From K189A clade bacterium (GTDB lineage: Bacteria; Pseudomonadota; Gammaproteobacteria; Pseudomonadales; Azotimanducaceae), in contig CACMHG010000012.1 of NCBI GenBank assembly GCA_902613475.1, forward strand, positions 1-47,491: DNA of 47,491 nucleotides. Direction: 5' to 3'. This document shows, piece by piece, positions 18,074 to 27,160 of this stretch. The stretch's first letter is position 1; the number at the start of each line of letters is the position of its first letter. The notes under the pieces were generated by a model that was not told the origin of the DNA, ran no database searches, and was given only the letters and a program-made list of their open reading frames with translations. The position numbers were made by a program, and so were the translations under genes.

Positions 18074-19951
18074 CTAGCCGTGACACTTTGAGGGCAGATC
18101 CAACGTTGGATTGCGGTCGAAAAAACCGACAGGAATCAGATGAAAGCCTGTATATTCAACGGGCATTACGGGCCAGTCCTCCGGGCGCGGCACATGGGTC
18201 AGGGCGACGGTATGCCACATCACTAAGTCGCCCTCGGAGATATCCCGATTGTGCTTGGTGTACTCCGGCAGCCCACCACCGTTATGCATTACCGTATGCG
18301 CACCAGCGGCACTGAGTTCATCGTCGGCGTAAGGAGTCACCCACAAGTGATGCTTGCCAAATGCCCCGCGCCTACCCACAACGGACTGCTCGGCAGCTAG
18401 CAGCGTAGGCGAGCCTGCCGGCAGCAGCTTGTAAGAAACCGGTTTGCCCAGCCCGTTTAGTGATGCCGGGTTTACTACCTTCCAGTGGCGACTGCGTTCT
18501 GGGTATACATTGCGCTTAGCGGAAGCCTCGTCGACCAAGTGCGTGGAGACCGACTGAAACTGCGTGCCATCAGGGTTGGTGTCGCTGATGGGCAACACTT
18601 CAATCTGACTCTCATAAATCGCGTTAGGGCCGCCATCTAACTCCCAATCAAGGCGAAAGCAAAAGACATGCTGATGTACTGGCGAAGCGAGTCCCTCTGC
18701 AATCAGTGGCGACTGCGCCGGGTTATGTGTCGCCTCGGTCACCGCGCTGACGCCCACTATGCCCGTGAGCTTGATCTCCATTTGGATCGTACCGTCCAGA
18801 TAGAGGTACCAATAAAATCCGTAATCATAGTTGCCGATGGTAAAAATAGAGCTAATGACCAAACGGCGCGACCGTCGTACTTCACTGGTTTGAGACTCGC
18901 TGTCGTAGTGCTTCCATTGGATACCGTAGTCCTCTTCATGCATGCAGATGGCATTTTCAACGGACTTCACCTTGCCTTCCCACGTCACCTGATGAACGTC
19001 GAAATAAAATATCTCCCCAAGACAATCGCAGCCCAACTTGAGTGAGTTAACCAGCATACCCATGTTGTACTCGGACGCATCCAGTACATGCTTCCAAGCG
19101 TGCATGTTGTCGTTGTCTCCGTAGGGCACGATCATCTCGGACAGTGCTGCCCGGTAAAGCAGCGGGCGCTGCTGTAGCGAAAGCTGGTGCAGGACAAGCC
19201 CGTGCACTGGATGCATGGAGACCGAAAACTCGTACCCCTGCCATTTGACTCGGTAGCCGTCGACCTCAAAGCTAGGACCATCAGGCTGAGTAATTTCTAA
19301 ATCTTTGAGGTCTGTTCGCGTGCGCTCTTGATGCGCCGCGTCAAAGCGACCGGGGTTCGGCGGCATGGGTATGACGCCAGAATCATCCACACGCACCACC
19401 TGCCCCGCTGTTACGTCAACATGGCATATCAGTCCGTGAATCGGGCGGGCATAGCCATTATCAGTTTTGTCGTCACGCACAAAGGCGATGCAGCGAACGG
19501 CTCGGTGTCCGACCGGAATTTCGTCAACCGCGTATCCGCCCGCAGGCCAGGGATCTATTTGAATCCGCTCAATGTCCTCTTCTGTATCGCAAGCGATGCC
19601 TCGAGCTTTTACCGCAGAAAGCCATTCGGCATTTCCCTTGGTGAGCTGAACTGCAACCCCCAAGTCGTAATATCCGTAGGGTGCCTGAGCATCGTTGCCA
19701 AGCCGAATCAAACGCTCGACCTTGTCTTCTGCCAGATTGACATAGGCCTCAAAACCGCCGTCCGGCACGCTGTCTGTGCCGAGAAACTTCACGATGCGTG
19801 GAACCGCTCTGCCGGCTTTGACATCGGCCTTGGCCGGTTCATCAAGACCTGAAGAGCAAAATACGGCTCTTTCGTCGCCATGCTCGCGGCGAAAAATTTC
19901 AACGGCCTTCTCGATCTCTGTCGCCGTCAGCGGCGCTAATGGATTAGTCAC
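18074..19951 (-). CDS. Copper-containing primary-amine oxidase
   Basis: Oxidatively deaminates a primary amine to aldehyde, NH3 and H2O2 using copper and self-made topaquinone. The cofactor motif TIGNYDYGF places the topaquinone tyrosine at Tyr375; copper ligands are His426 and His428 (VHQHVF) and probably His586 (ALTHVPRPEDWPVMPVEY). The length of 625 aa fits bacterial and fungal type enzymes lacking the extra N-terminal D1 domain. There is no signal peptide, so the enzyme should be cytoplasmic, unlike the periplasmic tyramine oxidase of E. coli. It starts at a GTG with GAGGGGGA upstream. No amine transporter or aldehyde dehydrogenase is adjacent. Confidence 0.93.
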   Translation of the reverse strand: MTNPLAPLTATEIEKAVEIFRREHGDERAVFCSSGLDEPAKADVKAGRAVPRIVKFLGTDSVPDGGFEAYVNLAEDKVERLIRLGNDAQAPYGYYDLGVAVQLTKGNAEWLSAVKARGIACDTEEDIERIQIDPWPAGGYAVDEIPVGHRAVRCIAFVRDDKTDNGYARPIHGLICHVDVTAGQVVRVDDSGVIPMPPNPGRFDAAHQERTRTDLKDLEITQPDGPSFEVDGYRVKWQGYEFSVSMHPVHGLVLHQLSLQQRPLLYRAALSEMIVPYGDNDNMHAWKHVLDASEYNMGMLVNSLKLGCDCLGEIFYFDVHQVTWEGKVKSVENAICMHEEDYGIQWKHYDSESQTSEVRRSRRLVISSIFTIGNYDYGFYWYLYLDGTIQMEIKLTGIVGVSAVTEATHNPAQSPLIAEGLASPVHQHVFCFRLDWELDGGPNAIYESQIEVLPISDTNPDGTQFQSVSTHLVDEASAKRNVYPERSRHWKVVNPASLNGLGKPVSYKLLPAGSPTLLAAEQSVVGRRGAFGKHHLWVTPYADDELSAAGAHTVMHNGGGLPEYTKHNRDISEGDLVMWHTVALTHVPRPEDWPVMPVEYTGFHLIPVGFFDRNPTLDLPSKCHG

Positions 19952-20121
19952 GATTCCCCCTCATTGGTTCCACGCCGTCGGTTGTAAACTGAAGGCGTGC
20001 TTGAAAGGAATACGATAACACCAGTGGATGCCCACACCAGATCTAGTCATCACGCTGTCCAAGCCTTGCTTTACGGGCCTAGCGCATCAGTCGGCAAGCC
20101 ATGAGGTGACAGATAAGAACA

Positions 20122-20691
20122 CTAGTCCAGATCGTTAATTCGAATCACGTAAAAGAGGTTCACAATCTCCTTGGCTTCACCATCGACGACTAAGGGCTCA
20201 AATCGAGTGTTGTGCAAGAATCCCCTCGTCGTGCGTTCGATCTCGCGTCTATAGGGTTTAATGCGATCAGCCTCGGTGAGCGCCACGTACTCCTGCAATT
20301 TACCGCGCCCCTCTCGATCTACTTTGAAACGCACCTCGGCCAAGTGAGCTGCCCAACCGGTCTGTTCAGCCGTAACGGCGCGTGGGAAACTTTTAGGAAT
20401 GCAGTAGAGCGATTCGCATAATCTCCGCCCCCCAGACTGATCATCGGGCCATTGTTTCAACAGGCACTGAGCGTCCCGACAACTTAGGCAGTGTTTGTTG
20501 GCGCGATCTCGCACCTGGAGGAGCTTTGCCAGGCCTTCCTCGGCAAGGGTGCCCCAAGTTCCATAAGTGCGACATTCGAATCGAGGAATTTCTTTGCCGA
20601 CTAGCGCCTCTAATCCTTCGGGTGCTGCACTCGCTACAAGGCTGCAAATCACAAGCCCAGTGGCGGTCGCGGCTGAAATTATGGTGTTCAT
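20122..20691 (-). CDS. Exported cysteine-containing hypothetical protein
   Basis: 189 aa from the ATG at 20691 (MNTIISAATATGLVICSLVA signal peptide, cleavage near ASA-APEG); a GTG at 20703 is the other possible start. The mature protein contains six cysteines, most in the middle (FECRTYG, CLSCRDAQC, CESLYC), which could form disulfides in the periplasm or bind metal. The C-terminal half is charged (EIERTTRGFLHNTRFEPLVV). No family recognised. It is a single gene, divergent from the P450 gene. Confidence 0.72.
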   Translation of the reverse strand: MNTIISAATATGLVICSLVASAAPEGLEALVGKEIPRFECRTYGTWGTLAEEGLAKLLQVRDRANKHCLSCRDAQCLLKQWPDDQSGGRRLCESLYCIPKSFPRAVTAEQTGWAAHLAEVRFKVDREGRGKLQEYVALTEADRIKPYRREIERTTRGFLHNTRFEPLVVDGEAKEIVNLFYVIRINDLD

Positions 20692-20972
20692 CTTTCTAGA
20701 CACTCTTTTTTTCGAGTCTAAATACCAAAGCCTCGACCGCCTGTCATCATGGCTGCACGCGGCTCAAAAGGGCAGCACCACGCTGCCGGGTGCGTTCCTA
20801 AGGGCCACAAAAAGGACAACATTCACCCACGCCAGGCATAAACAGCTCAAATCAAAGTGCCCTTTTGCAAAATTCAAAGACATACAAGCCTTCATCCCTG
20901 TGTCCCCACTACCCTCCCCTATAGCGGGAAATTCCGGCATGCTAGGTGCCTAGAGTGATTTGGAGAGACACC

Positions 20973-22220
20973 ATGGGATCCGACATGCAGCAGTCCTCAA
21001 AACAGCCATGGCTTGATGCACTCGATAGCTTCGATGTGAGTCGCGCCAGCATGTTCTCGAAAGATATGTGGCGCCCCTATTTCAAGCGCCTGCGCGAAGA
21101 TTCACCTGTACATTTTCACAAAGACTCTGCCTTTGGCCCCTACTGGTCGGTAACAACCTTCGATAACATCATGGCCGTAGACAAGAACAACCAGCAGTTT
21201 TCCTCCGCCAGCGGCATTACCCTGGTCGACGCAGACCCGAGCCTACCTACGACCAGCTTCATTACCACGGATCAACCTCGCCACGGTCCAGAGCGCAAAG
21301 CCGTGCAGCCTGTTGTGGCCCCAAAAAACCTGACGAATCTTGAATCATTGATTCGCGCTCGCTCCATTGAAATTCTTGAGAGCCTGCCAGTTGGCACACC
21401 ATTTAACTGGGTCGACGCAGTTTCCATTAACCTGACCACCCAAATGTTGGCCACGCTCTTTGGTTTTCCTTTTGACGAGCGCGACAATCTGACCGCTTGG
21501 TCCGACAATTTCACCAGCGGCGTGCGCCGCGGAGACGTCGAGGGCGCCAAGGCCAGAACGGCGATGATGCGGGAATGCCTCAGTTACTTTCAGGATCTTT
21601 GGCATCAGCGTAAAGCAGAGCCTGAAGACGGTTTTGACCTGATCACACTGATGCAGCGAGATCCAACGACTTCGGACATGGTTGACCGCCCCATGGACTA
21701 TCTTGGCAATCTGGGTTTGCTAATCGTTGGCGGTAATGACACGACGCGCAACTCTATTACTGGCGGCGTTCTGGCTCTTAATCAGTATCCAGATGAATAC
21801 GACAAACTGCGCGCCGATCCATCGTTAATCACAAGCATGGTTCCGGAGATCATTCGCTGGCAAACACCGCTTACTCATATGCGCCGAACCGCCCTTGAGG
21901 ACGTCGAGCTAGGCGGTAAGACCATCCGCCAGGGCGACAAGGTAGCCATGTGGTACATCAGCGGTAATCGCGACGAAACGGTAATTGAGCAGGCAGATGA
22001 CTTCATCATAGACCGCGCCAACCCCCGTCATCACGTTTCCTTTGGGTTTGGGATTCATCGCTGCATGGGCAATCGCCTAGCCGAGATGCAGCTGCGCGTT
22101 CTGTGGGAGGAGATTATGAATCGCTTCAGCCATATCGAGGTGGTTGGGCCGGAGAAGCGCGTACATTCGAACTTTGTCCGAGGCTATACCGATCTCCCGG
22201 TTGTCGTTCACCCACATTAA
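20973..22220 (+). CDS. Cytochrome P450, CYP153-like
   Basis: 415 aa soluble P450. The I-helix oxygen-binding motif is GGNDTTRNSITGG, the K-helix ExxR region is PEIIRWQTPLTHMRRTA, and the haem loop is FGFGIHRCMGNRLAEMQ with Cys364. These segments and the ending SNFVRGYTDLPVVVH closely follow the CYP153 pattern, a family of terminal alkane and fatty-acid hydroxylases. The start is the ATG at 20973, with GGAGA seven bases upstream. CYP153 enzymes need a ferredoxin and ferredoxin reductase; neither is encoded nearby, so partners must be elsewhere. The subfamily call is from memory of sequence patterns. Confidence 0.9.
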   Translation: MGSDMQQSSKQPWLDALDSFDVSRASMFSKDMWRPYFKRLREDSPVHFHKDSAFGPYWSVTTFDNIMAVDKNNQQFSSASGITLVDADPSLPTTSFITTDQPRHGPERKAVQPVVAPKNLTNLESLIRARSIEILESLPVGTPFNWVDAVSINLTTQMLATLFGFPFDERDNLTAWSDNFTSGVRRGDVEGAKARTAMMRECLSYFQDLWHQRKAEPEDGFDLITLMQRDPTTSDMVDRPMDYLGNLGLLIVGGNDTTRNSITGGVLALNQYPDEYDKLRADPSLITSMVPEIIRWQTPLTHMRRTALEDVELGGKTIRQGDKVAMWYISGNRDETVIEQADDFIIDRANPRHHVSFGFGIHRCMGNRLAEMQLRVLWEEIMNRFSHIEVVGPEKRVHSNFVRGYTDLPVVVHPH

Positions 22221-22599
22221 CCGTCTCCTGCTCGGTCTAGCACTCATGCTCACGGCGGCCAGTGGCGTGGTTCTTTACGCCGATGCCTCGACCTTCAATA
22301 CGCAGAAGCGCTTGGCACAAGACAGCTACGACAGCTGTCTTGCAAAAATCGAGCAGCAGGCTTCAATAAGCGCTGACGGATCGATCAAATCACCCACCGC
22401 GCGAACGGGGGTTTGGCCTTGCTTTCATCAGCAAATAGCTGCCGCGAAATTTTCAAAGGATGGTGCCTTCGCCGAACGACTTCTAAACCCCAGCCGCGAC
22501 GCCAAAGTTGTCCACCTGGCAACTTTGCTCGCCTGGCTCGTTACCGGGATATTCCTGGCACGCTCCCTGCTAAAACAGCGGCAACGCCATACCGGTTAA
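22201..22599 (+). CDS. Small two-helix membrane protein
   Basis: About 132 aa if started at the TTG at 22201 (LSFTHINRLLLGLALMLTAA), overlapping the P450 stop by 20 bases; ATG 22246 is another start. One hydrophobic helix lies at the N-terminus (LLLGLALMLTAASGVVLYA) and one near the C-terminus (LATLLAWLVTGIFLARSLL), with a soluble loop between that contains two cysteines (DSCLAKI, WPCFHQQ). The basic tail KQRQRHTG ends it. Family not recognised. Its 3' end overlaps the convergent MAPEG gene by 30 bases. Confidence 0.6.
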   Translation: MSFTHINRLLLGLALMLTAASGVVLYADASTFNTQKRLAQDSYDSCLAKIEQQASISADGSIKSPTARTGVWPCFHQQIAAAKFSKDGAFAERLLNPSRDAKVVHLATLLAWLVTGIFLARSLLKQRQRHTG

Positions 22600-22943
22600 A
22601 CAACCCAGGGCGGCGATCCAAACCACCGAGCGGACATAGGCAATACCGGCGAGGTAGCAGGCCAAATAAACCACCCGCAGCACTAACCAAGCTTGAGCAA
22701 ACATAAGCACATCGGCTGTTTGCATCAGGCTGAGAACACCCAGCACCAAAAATGCGGGCAAGGTCTCAAGCAGATTAGCCCCGCGCGCTGAGCGCGCTCA
22801 ACAACGACGGTAGTATCTGGCATATCGTCTCGGGCACTGACCAGATAGGCGGTGGTTACATGTCCTCCTGACAGCGCAATAATGCCGGGCAGCATCAGTT
22901 GGATTAATAGCAGTAGCAGGCTCAAAAGCATTATTTCGATCAT
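22570..22943 (-). pseudogene. MAPEG-family membrane protein, frameshifted
   Basis: The first part (MIEIMLLSLLLLLIQLMLPG to VVERAQRAG, start 22943) and the second part (LPAFLVLGVLSLMQTADVLM to the stop at 22570) are in different frames. Adding one G to the GGGG run at 22782-22779 (minus strand) joins them as RAQRAGANLLETLPAFLVLG, which matches the conserved MAPEG pattern of Arg/Asn/Glu around helix 2. The corrected product is 124 aa with four helices, normal for the family (eicosanoid and glutathione metabolism relatives). A one-base sequencing error in a homopolymer or a recent real mutation are both possible. Confidence 0.75.
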
Positions 22944-23094
22944 GTTTCCCTCTCAGTAAAGTTTAGGCAGGCGCATTCGGCGTGTTCACGACGCTAGTCC
23001 ATGCCCCGTGCCGTTACAAGGCAGCTACTGCTAACATCGCGGTCGTCAAACGCCAAACTATGTATGCGATCACAAGCCTAAGCGACAGCAAACC

Positions 23095-24231
23095 ATGACC
23101 GACCCCTACACCCTTTACGGTTCCTACGCCTCTTACTACACCGCGAAATCACGCAGCCATCTGCGCAAAAAGGGTATTTCTTTCATCGAGCGTCTGCCCA
23201 GCGAGAGCCGCTTCCGCAATCACGTCAGACCTGCCTCAGGCTCCCATCGCATACCCCAGTTGCTGACGCCTGATGGCCAGGTGATTCAGGACAGTATTGA
23301 GATTTTGGATCATCTGGAAGCACGCTTTCCCGAACTGCCCGCTTTTCCGGAAACGCCTAGACAACGCACCTTTGTTCATTTGATGGAGTTAATGGGCAGC
23401 GAGGGCCTGGTGGGATTGGCGTGGCGGCATCGTTGGTTGTTTGAGGAGAACCTAGGCTTCGTCAAGGCAGACTTTGGACGCTCGTTTCGTCCCCAGGGCA
23501 GTAACGAAGAACTACAAAAATACGGCAGCCTGATTGCGGATAGGATGATGAGCTATGGACTGCCGGCCACCAGCGAGTCCTTGCGAGCAGATTTAAACCA
23601 GCGATACCTTGCCGTTTTGCAGCTATTCGAGAACCATCTGCAGCATCACCCCTACTTTTTGGGAGGACACCCCAGCGCTGCGGACTATGCGGTTATGGGA
23701 GCCATGCACGCGCACTTGGGGCGCGACCCTGCGGGGCTCAGCTTTATGCAACAACACGCGCCCCGCGTGTTTCGCTGGGTAGAGCATATGCTCACACCGG
23801 AGGTTCAGTCGCCGGAATTCCACGATTACCCTGTTGCCTATCCCGCAGACGACGAGGTACCCGATACGGCACTGGCCTTTCTGCGTCACTTACTCGATCG
23901 ATATGGCGAAACGTTCGTCCTGAGCAGTCTTGCTTTTCAGCAAACCATAGACAGCGAAAATCCGTCTTCCGGTCATCCCCTCGACACGCAGACGGATCAG
24001 CCAGCTCTAGGGCCTGCCGAAGTCACGTTTGACGGCCGTCGCCAAGAGCATCGCGCTAACTTGCACCATGTTTGGATTGCCCAGCGTAGTCAGCGCTACT
24101 TCCAAAACCTCCATGAAGCGGAGCAAAACCAAATCATAGCCATGCTCGCCTCGGCCAACGGTACTGGGCTTTTAAGCGCCCCGATCAAATGGGTTATCGA
24201 GCGAAAAGCCAATCGCCTGACGATTGGCTAA
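23095..24231 (+). CDS. Glutathione S-transferase family protein
   Basis: 378 aa, longer than the usual 200-230. The N-terminal thioredoxin-like domain (about 1-80) has YGSYASYYTAKSRSHLRKKG, the cis-Pro region HRIPQLLTPDG and the QDSIEILDHLE segment that binds glutathione. The helical C-terminal domain contains HPYFLGGHPSAADYAVMGAMHA, the typical Asp-capped helix. The last 140 residues extend beyond a standard GST and carry no motif I know. It ends 4 bases before the convergent metallo-hydrolase gene. Confidence 0.85.
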   Translation: MTDPYTLYGSYASYYTAKSRSHLRKKGISFIERLPSESRFRNHVRPASGSHRIPQLLTPDGQVIQDSIEILDHLEARFPELPAFPETPRQRTFVHLMELMGSEGLVGLAWRHRWLFEENLGFVKADFGRSFRPQGSNEELQKYGSLIADRMMSYGLPATSESLRADLNQRYLAVLQLFENHLQHHPYFLGGHPSAADYAVMGAMHAHLGRDPAGLSFMQQHAPRVFRWVEHMLTPEVQSPEFHDYPVAYPADDEVPDTALAFLRHLLDRYGETFVLSSLAFQQTIDSENPSSGHPLDTQTDQPALGPAEVTFDGRRQEHRANLHHVWIAQRSQRYFQNLHEAEQNQIIAMLASANGTGLLSAPIKWVIERKANRLTIG

Positions 24232-24235
24232 ACGC

Positions 24236-25129
24236 TTACCGATAAAAGTTTGGTGCAAGCTTCAGGGTTTCAAACAAAGCAGCATCATGCTCGATCCAAA
24301 AGGTCGCCCCAGTCTCAGCGACCAATGCCTCAACTTTGTCCATGGCCTCCAGGGTCTGATTCTTATCAACATTAAACATCGGTACCCGACGCTGATCCCG
24401 GCTGAGACGAAAATGGTATAGGTCCCCGGACAGCATCAACGGTCCAAAGTCCGCAAGCTCGACATAGAGCACCTGATGGCCCGGCGTGTGTCCGGTTGCC
24501 GAAATCAGCCGCACTTTGCCATCGCCAAATACGTCGTAGTCCCCGTCAAGTACCTGTGTCGGTCGCTTCTTAATTTCCGCCAAAAGCGCGGGATCATAGG
24601 CGGGCACCGTCCCACCCTTCGCGACCACTTCGTAGTCACCTCGCTGCACTAACCACTTCGCGTTCGTCAGCTCATTGGCAACCCCTACATGGTCGTAGTG
24701 GATATGCGAAAAAGCCGCCAAATTAATACTGGTTAGGTCAAAGCCCAGATCCATGTCGAGCAACTGCGATTGCAGCGTTTGCTGCATGCGCACCTGAACA
24801 CCGGTCTCCGGGTCTCTCTGCCAGCCAGAAATGTTGGCGGTAGCGGCCGGCAGCCCGCCGTCCCACAGTAGCGTTCCCCTTGGGTGGTCGATGATGTAGC
24901 AAGGCACGACCAATTCACGGACGGTGGTTTCGTCGTCGCCAATACTGAAATTCTCTACGGAGGGGAAACGAAAATCTCCGCAGTTAAAGACGTAAAGCTG
25001 CACGCTGGCGTCCGTCGCAGCGGCCTCACCATTCTGTGTTTGCAGCTCTTCGGCAACTGCAGGCCGCAAAGCGGCAAGCGTCACCGCAAGAAGGATGCCG
25101 CTGATCAGCGCTGTTGTTTTTGTTTGCAT
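24236..25129 (-). CDS. Exported metallo-beta-lactamase-fold hydrolase (AHL-lactonase-like)
   Basis: 297 aa. A signal peptide (MQTKTTALISGILLAVTLAA to AVA) precedes an MBL-fold domain with the di-zinc motif SHIHYDHVG, TGHTPGHQ, SGDLYHF and a final EHD. The N-terminal part (PCYIIDHPRGTLLWDGGLP) resembles N-acyl homoserine lactonase-type enzymes, so lactone hydrolysis is plausible, though many relatives have other substrates. The ATG at 25129 is preceded by AGGAG at ten bases; the GTG at 25150 is in frame but lacks support. It is the last gene of the seven-gene operon, 37 bases after the dioxygenase. Confidence 0.88.
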   Translation of the reverse strand: MQTKTTALISGILLAVTLAALRPAVAEELQTQNGEAAATDASVQLYVFNCGDFRFPSVENFSIGDDETTVRELVVPCYIIDHPRGTLLWDGGLPAATANISGWQRDPETGVQVRMQQTLQSQLLDMDLGFDLTSINLAAFSHIHYDHVGVANELTNAKWLVQRGDYEVVAKGGTVPAYDPALLAEIKKRPTQVLDGDYDVFGDGKVRLISATGHTPGHQVLYVELADFGPLMLSGDLYHFRLSRDQRRVPMFNVDKNQTLEAMDKVEALVAETGATFWIEHDAALFETLKLAPNFYR

Positions 25130-25166
25130 ACGTTGATGTCTCCTATCCACTTTTCAAGTCATTCGA

Positions 25167-26138
25167 TCAAGCTACCAGTGATGCCAAAACCTTTCTTTCA
25201 CCCTGAAAGGGTCGGCGGCCATGCATCACCCGTAAGTTGTCTACCAATGCCACATCACCGAGCTGCCACTGCAGATCCACCGTGAGTTCCTCAGCGAGGG
25301 CGACCGCCGACTGCATGGCAACGGCATCCAGGGCGGAACCGTCTCCCAGCGTAATGGCCCGGCGTCCGTCATTACGCGAGTCCTGCCAGCCGAAAAAAGC
25401 CGCGATGAGCTGGTTAAAAAAAGAACGGCTACCGTCGGCCAGCTCGCGAACTGCCGGCAGGATCGGTGTCGTCACACTCAAGGCATCGTCCGCCTGCCAG
25501 CGCCATGTGTAGCCTAGCTGCGCCAGTTTCGTTTCTGCAGCTGTCTTATCGTCAGCACTGAGTGTGCTGCGCCAGCTCCGCCCCTGGCCTGAGGCAAGAT
25601 CATCCTGTGCCGGCATGGTTTGCGAATAGCGCACGCCTTTATTCGCGCAATCGTCAACGAAGTTCGGGACGACCTTGTGCAGACGCTCTAGCAACCAGTC
25701 CGAGCGGCAGATGGGCGTGGCCCCACCACCGTTAGCAGGCTGTTCGCAGAAGAAAAACAGACGCGAGGGATATACCGGGGTCTGTGCCATTTCATGGTGC
25801 AGGTAAATTTGCACGTCGGGTGGTGCTTCATTGGCCGTAAACACCCGAGGCGTGCGATTGCGTCGCACGGCATTGGACAGGGATTCGGCGTAGGTAAAGT
25901 TCGGCCAGCTAAATGCCTGAATAAACCGGTCAAAGTCCGCATCGCTGGCAAGCCCAAAGCCACGAAAAACTATGGCCCCGCATTGGGCGAGAGTGCTTTG
26001 AACCGCCTCGACATGCGCGCTGACCCACGCCTCGCTGGCTTCCAGATCCATCGTGCCTGACGCGTTATAAAGCATTGGAAATGCCCCGGTAACGGGCACC
26101 GATTCACCGGACATATCGGTTAGCGTAATGGCTGACAT
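25167..26138 (-). CDS. TauD/TfdA-family Fe(II)/2-oxoglutarate dioxygenase
   Basis: 323 aa. The metal motif is HxE (His114, Glu116 in YLHHEMAQTP) instead of the classical HxD; the distal His is His306 in DNLRVMHGRRPF and the 2-oxoglutarate Arg follows in that segment. This HxE version is common in the SyrP-like clade. Start ATG at 26138 shares one base with the aldo-keto reductase stop (TGATG), a coupled junction; the longer frame to 26180 is within that gene. Likely oxidises the substrate handled by the operon, identity unknown. Confidence 0.9.
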   Translation of the reverse strand: MSAITLTDMSGESVPVTGAFPMLYNASGTMDLEASEAWVSAHVEAVQSTLAQCGAIVFRGFGLASDADFDRFIQAFSWPNFTYAESLSNAVRRNRTPRVFTANEAPPDVQIYLHHEMAQTPVYPSRLFFFCEQPANGGGATPICRSDWLLERLHKVVPNFVDDCANKGVRYSQTMPAQDDLASGQGRSWRSTLSADDKTAAETKLAQLGYTWRWQADDALSVTTPILPAVRELADGSRSFFNQLIAAFFGWQDSRNDGRRAITLGDGSALDAVAMQSAVALAEELTVDLQWQLGDVALVDNLRVMHGRRPFQGERKVLASLVA

Positions 26139-27112
26139 CAATCGTAAATGGCGTGAAAGGTGTTGAATGCATCGGCGCAAAAGACACCCGGATCGTTAAA
26201 GCGCCGGTTTTTATTCAATGCAGAAATCGCCGTCATATGGGCGTCAGAAAGCGCGAAGTTCGACAGATCTAAGTTTTCCTTTAACCGCTCAGGCTTACCG
26301 GTCTTAGGAATGACCGCGGTATTGCGCTGTAGGCCCCAGCGCAACACCACTTGAGCAACGCTCACACCATACTCCTGCGCAATGTCCGCAATCACGCGTT
26401 CACCCAGCACAGATTCTTGCTGGGTGGCCATGTCGAGTTCGAGATAGGACGACGCGCCCAGGGGTGAGAAGGCTGTCACTGCCATACCGTAATCTTGCGC
26501 AGTACGAATCAGGGCATCTTGGGTCAAATAGGGATGAGACTCTATTTGCAGCATGGCGGGCCTGATTCGCGCATAGCTCATCAGGTCGTGTAGCAGGCCG
26601 GTATTGTAGTTGCACACGCCGATCTGTCTGGCGAGGCCCTGCTCGACCAAGCCCTCCATGGCCCCCCAGGTATCACTCAACGGAACCGCATCGCTTGCCA
26701 TACGGGGTTCCGCGGCACTAAGGTCATAAAGCCATTCAGGCGGGTAACGATCGGCGAAGTCCACGTACTTGAGCGCGATCGGAAAGTGCACAAGGTAAAG
26801 ATCAAAATACTCAAGCCCCAAGTCGTCTAGGGACTTTTTACAGGCCGCGGCGACATGCTCTGGTCGGTGATAGGTATTCCAAAGCTTCGACGTCACCCAA
26901 AGTTCCTCCCGGGTGCACAGTCCGTCGGCAATTGCTTTCGCGATACCCTCGCCTACCTGGGCTTCATTGCCGTAGTCGGCAGCGCTGTCGAGATGACGAT
27001 AACCCGATTCAATGGCGTCATAGACGGCTTGGGCGACGTTTGCGGGATCGATTTTCCATAAACCCAAACCCACAGCGGGCATGGATTGATCACCAACGGC
27101 AATAGATTGCAT
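26138..27112 (-). CDS. Aldo/keto reductase
   Basis: 324 aa NADPH-dependent carbonyl reductase with a TIM-barrel fold. The catalytic tetrad is visible as Asp42 and Tyr47 (HLDSAADYGNE), Lys76 (VTSKLWNT) and His109 (YLVHFP). The C-terminal cofactor-binding stretch VIPKTGKPERLKENL is conserved. It has AAGGAAAG before the ATG and lies 48 bases after the Gfo/Idh gene in the same operon, so a sugar or polyol oxidation-reduction step is plausible. Confidence 0.93.
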   Translation of the reverse strand: MQSIAVGDQSMPAVGLGLWKIDPANVAQAVYDAIESGYRHLDSAADYGNEAQVGEGIAKAIADGLCTREELWVTSKLWNTYHRPEHVAAACKKSLDDLGLEYFDLYLVHFPIALKYVDFADRYPPEWLYDLSAAEPRMASDAVPLSDTWGAMEGLVEQGLARQIGVCNYNTGLLHDLMSYARIRPAMLQIESHPYLTQDALIRTAQDYGMAVTAFSPLGASSYLELDMATQQESVLGERVIADIAQEYGVSVAQVVLRWGLQRNTAVIPKTGKPERLKENLDLSNFALSDAHMTAISALNKNRRFNDPGVFCADAFNTFHAIYD

Positions 27113-27160
27113 AAGCGTGTTCTTTCCTTTCTTTGCTGCGTCGCGGTTTTGACACCACGA

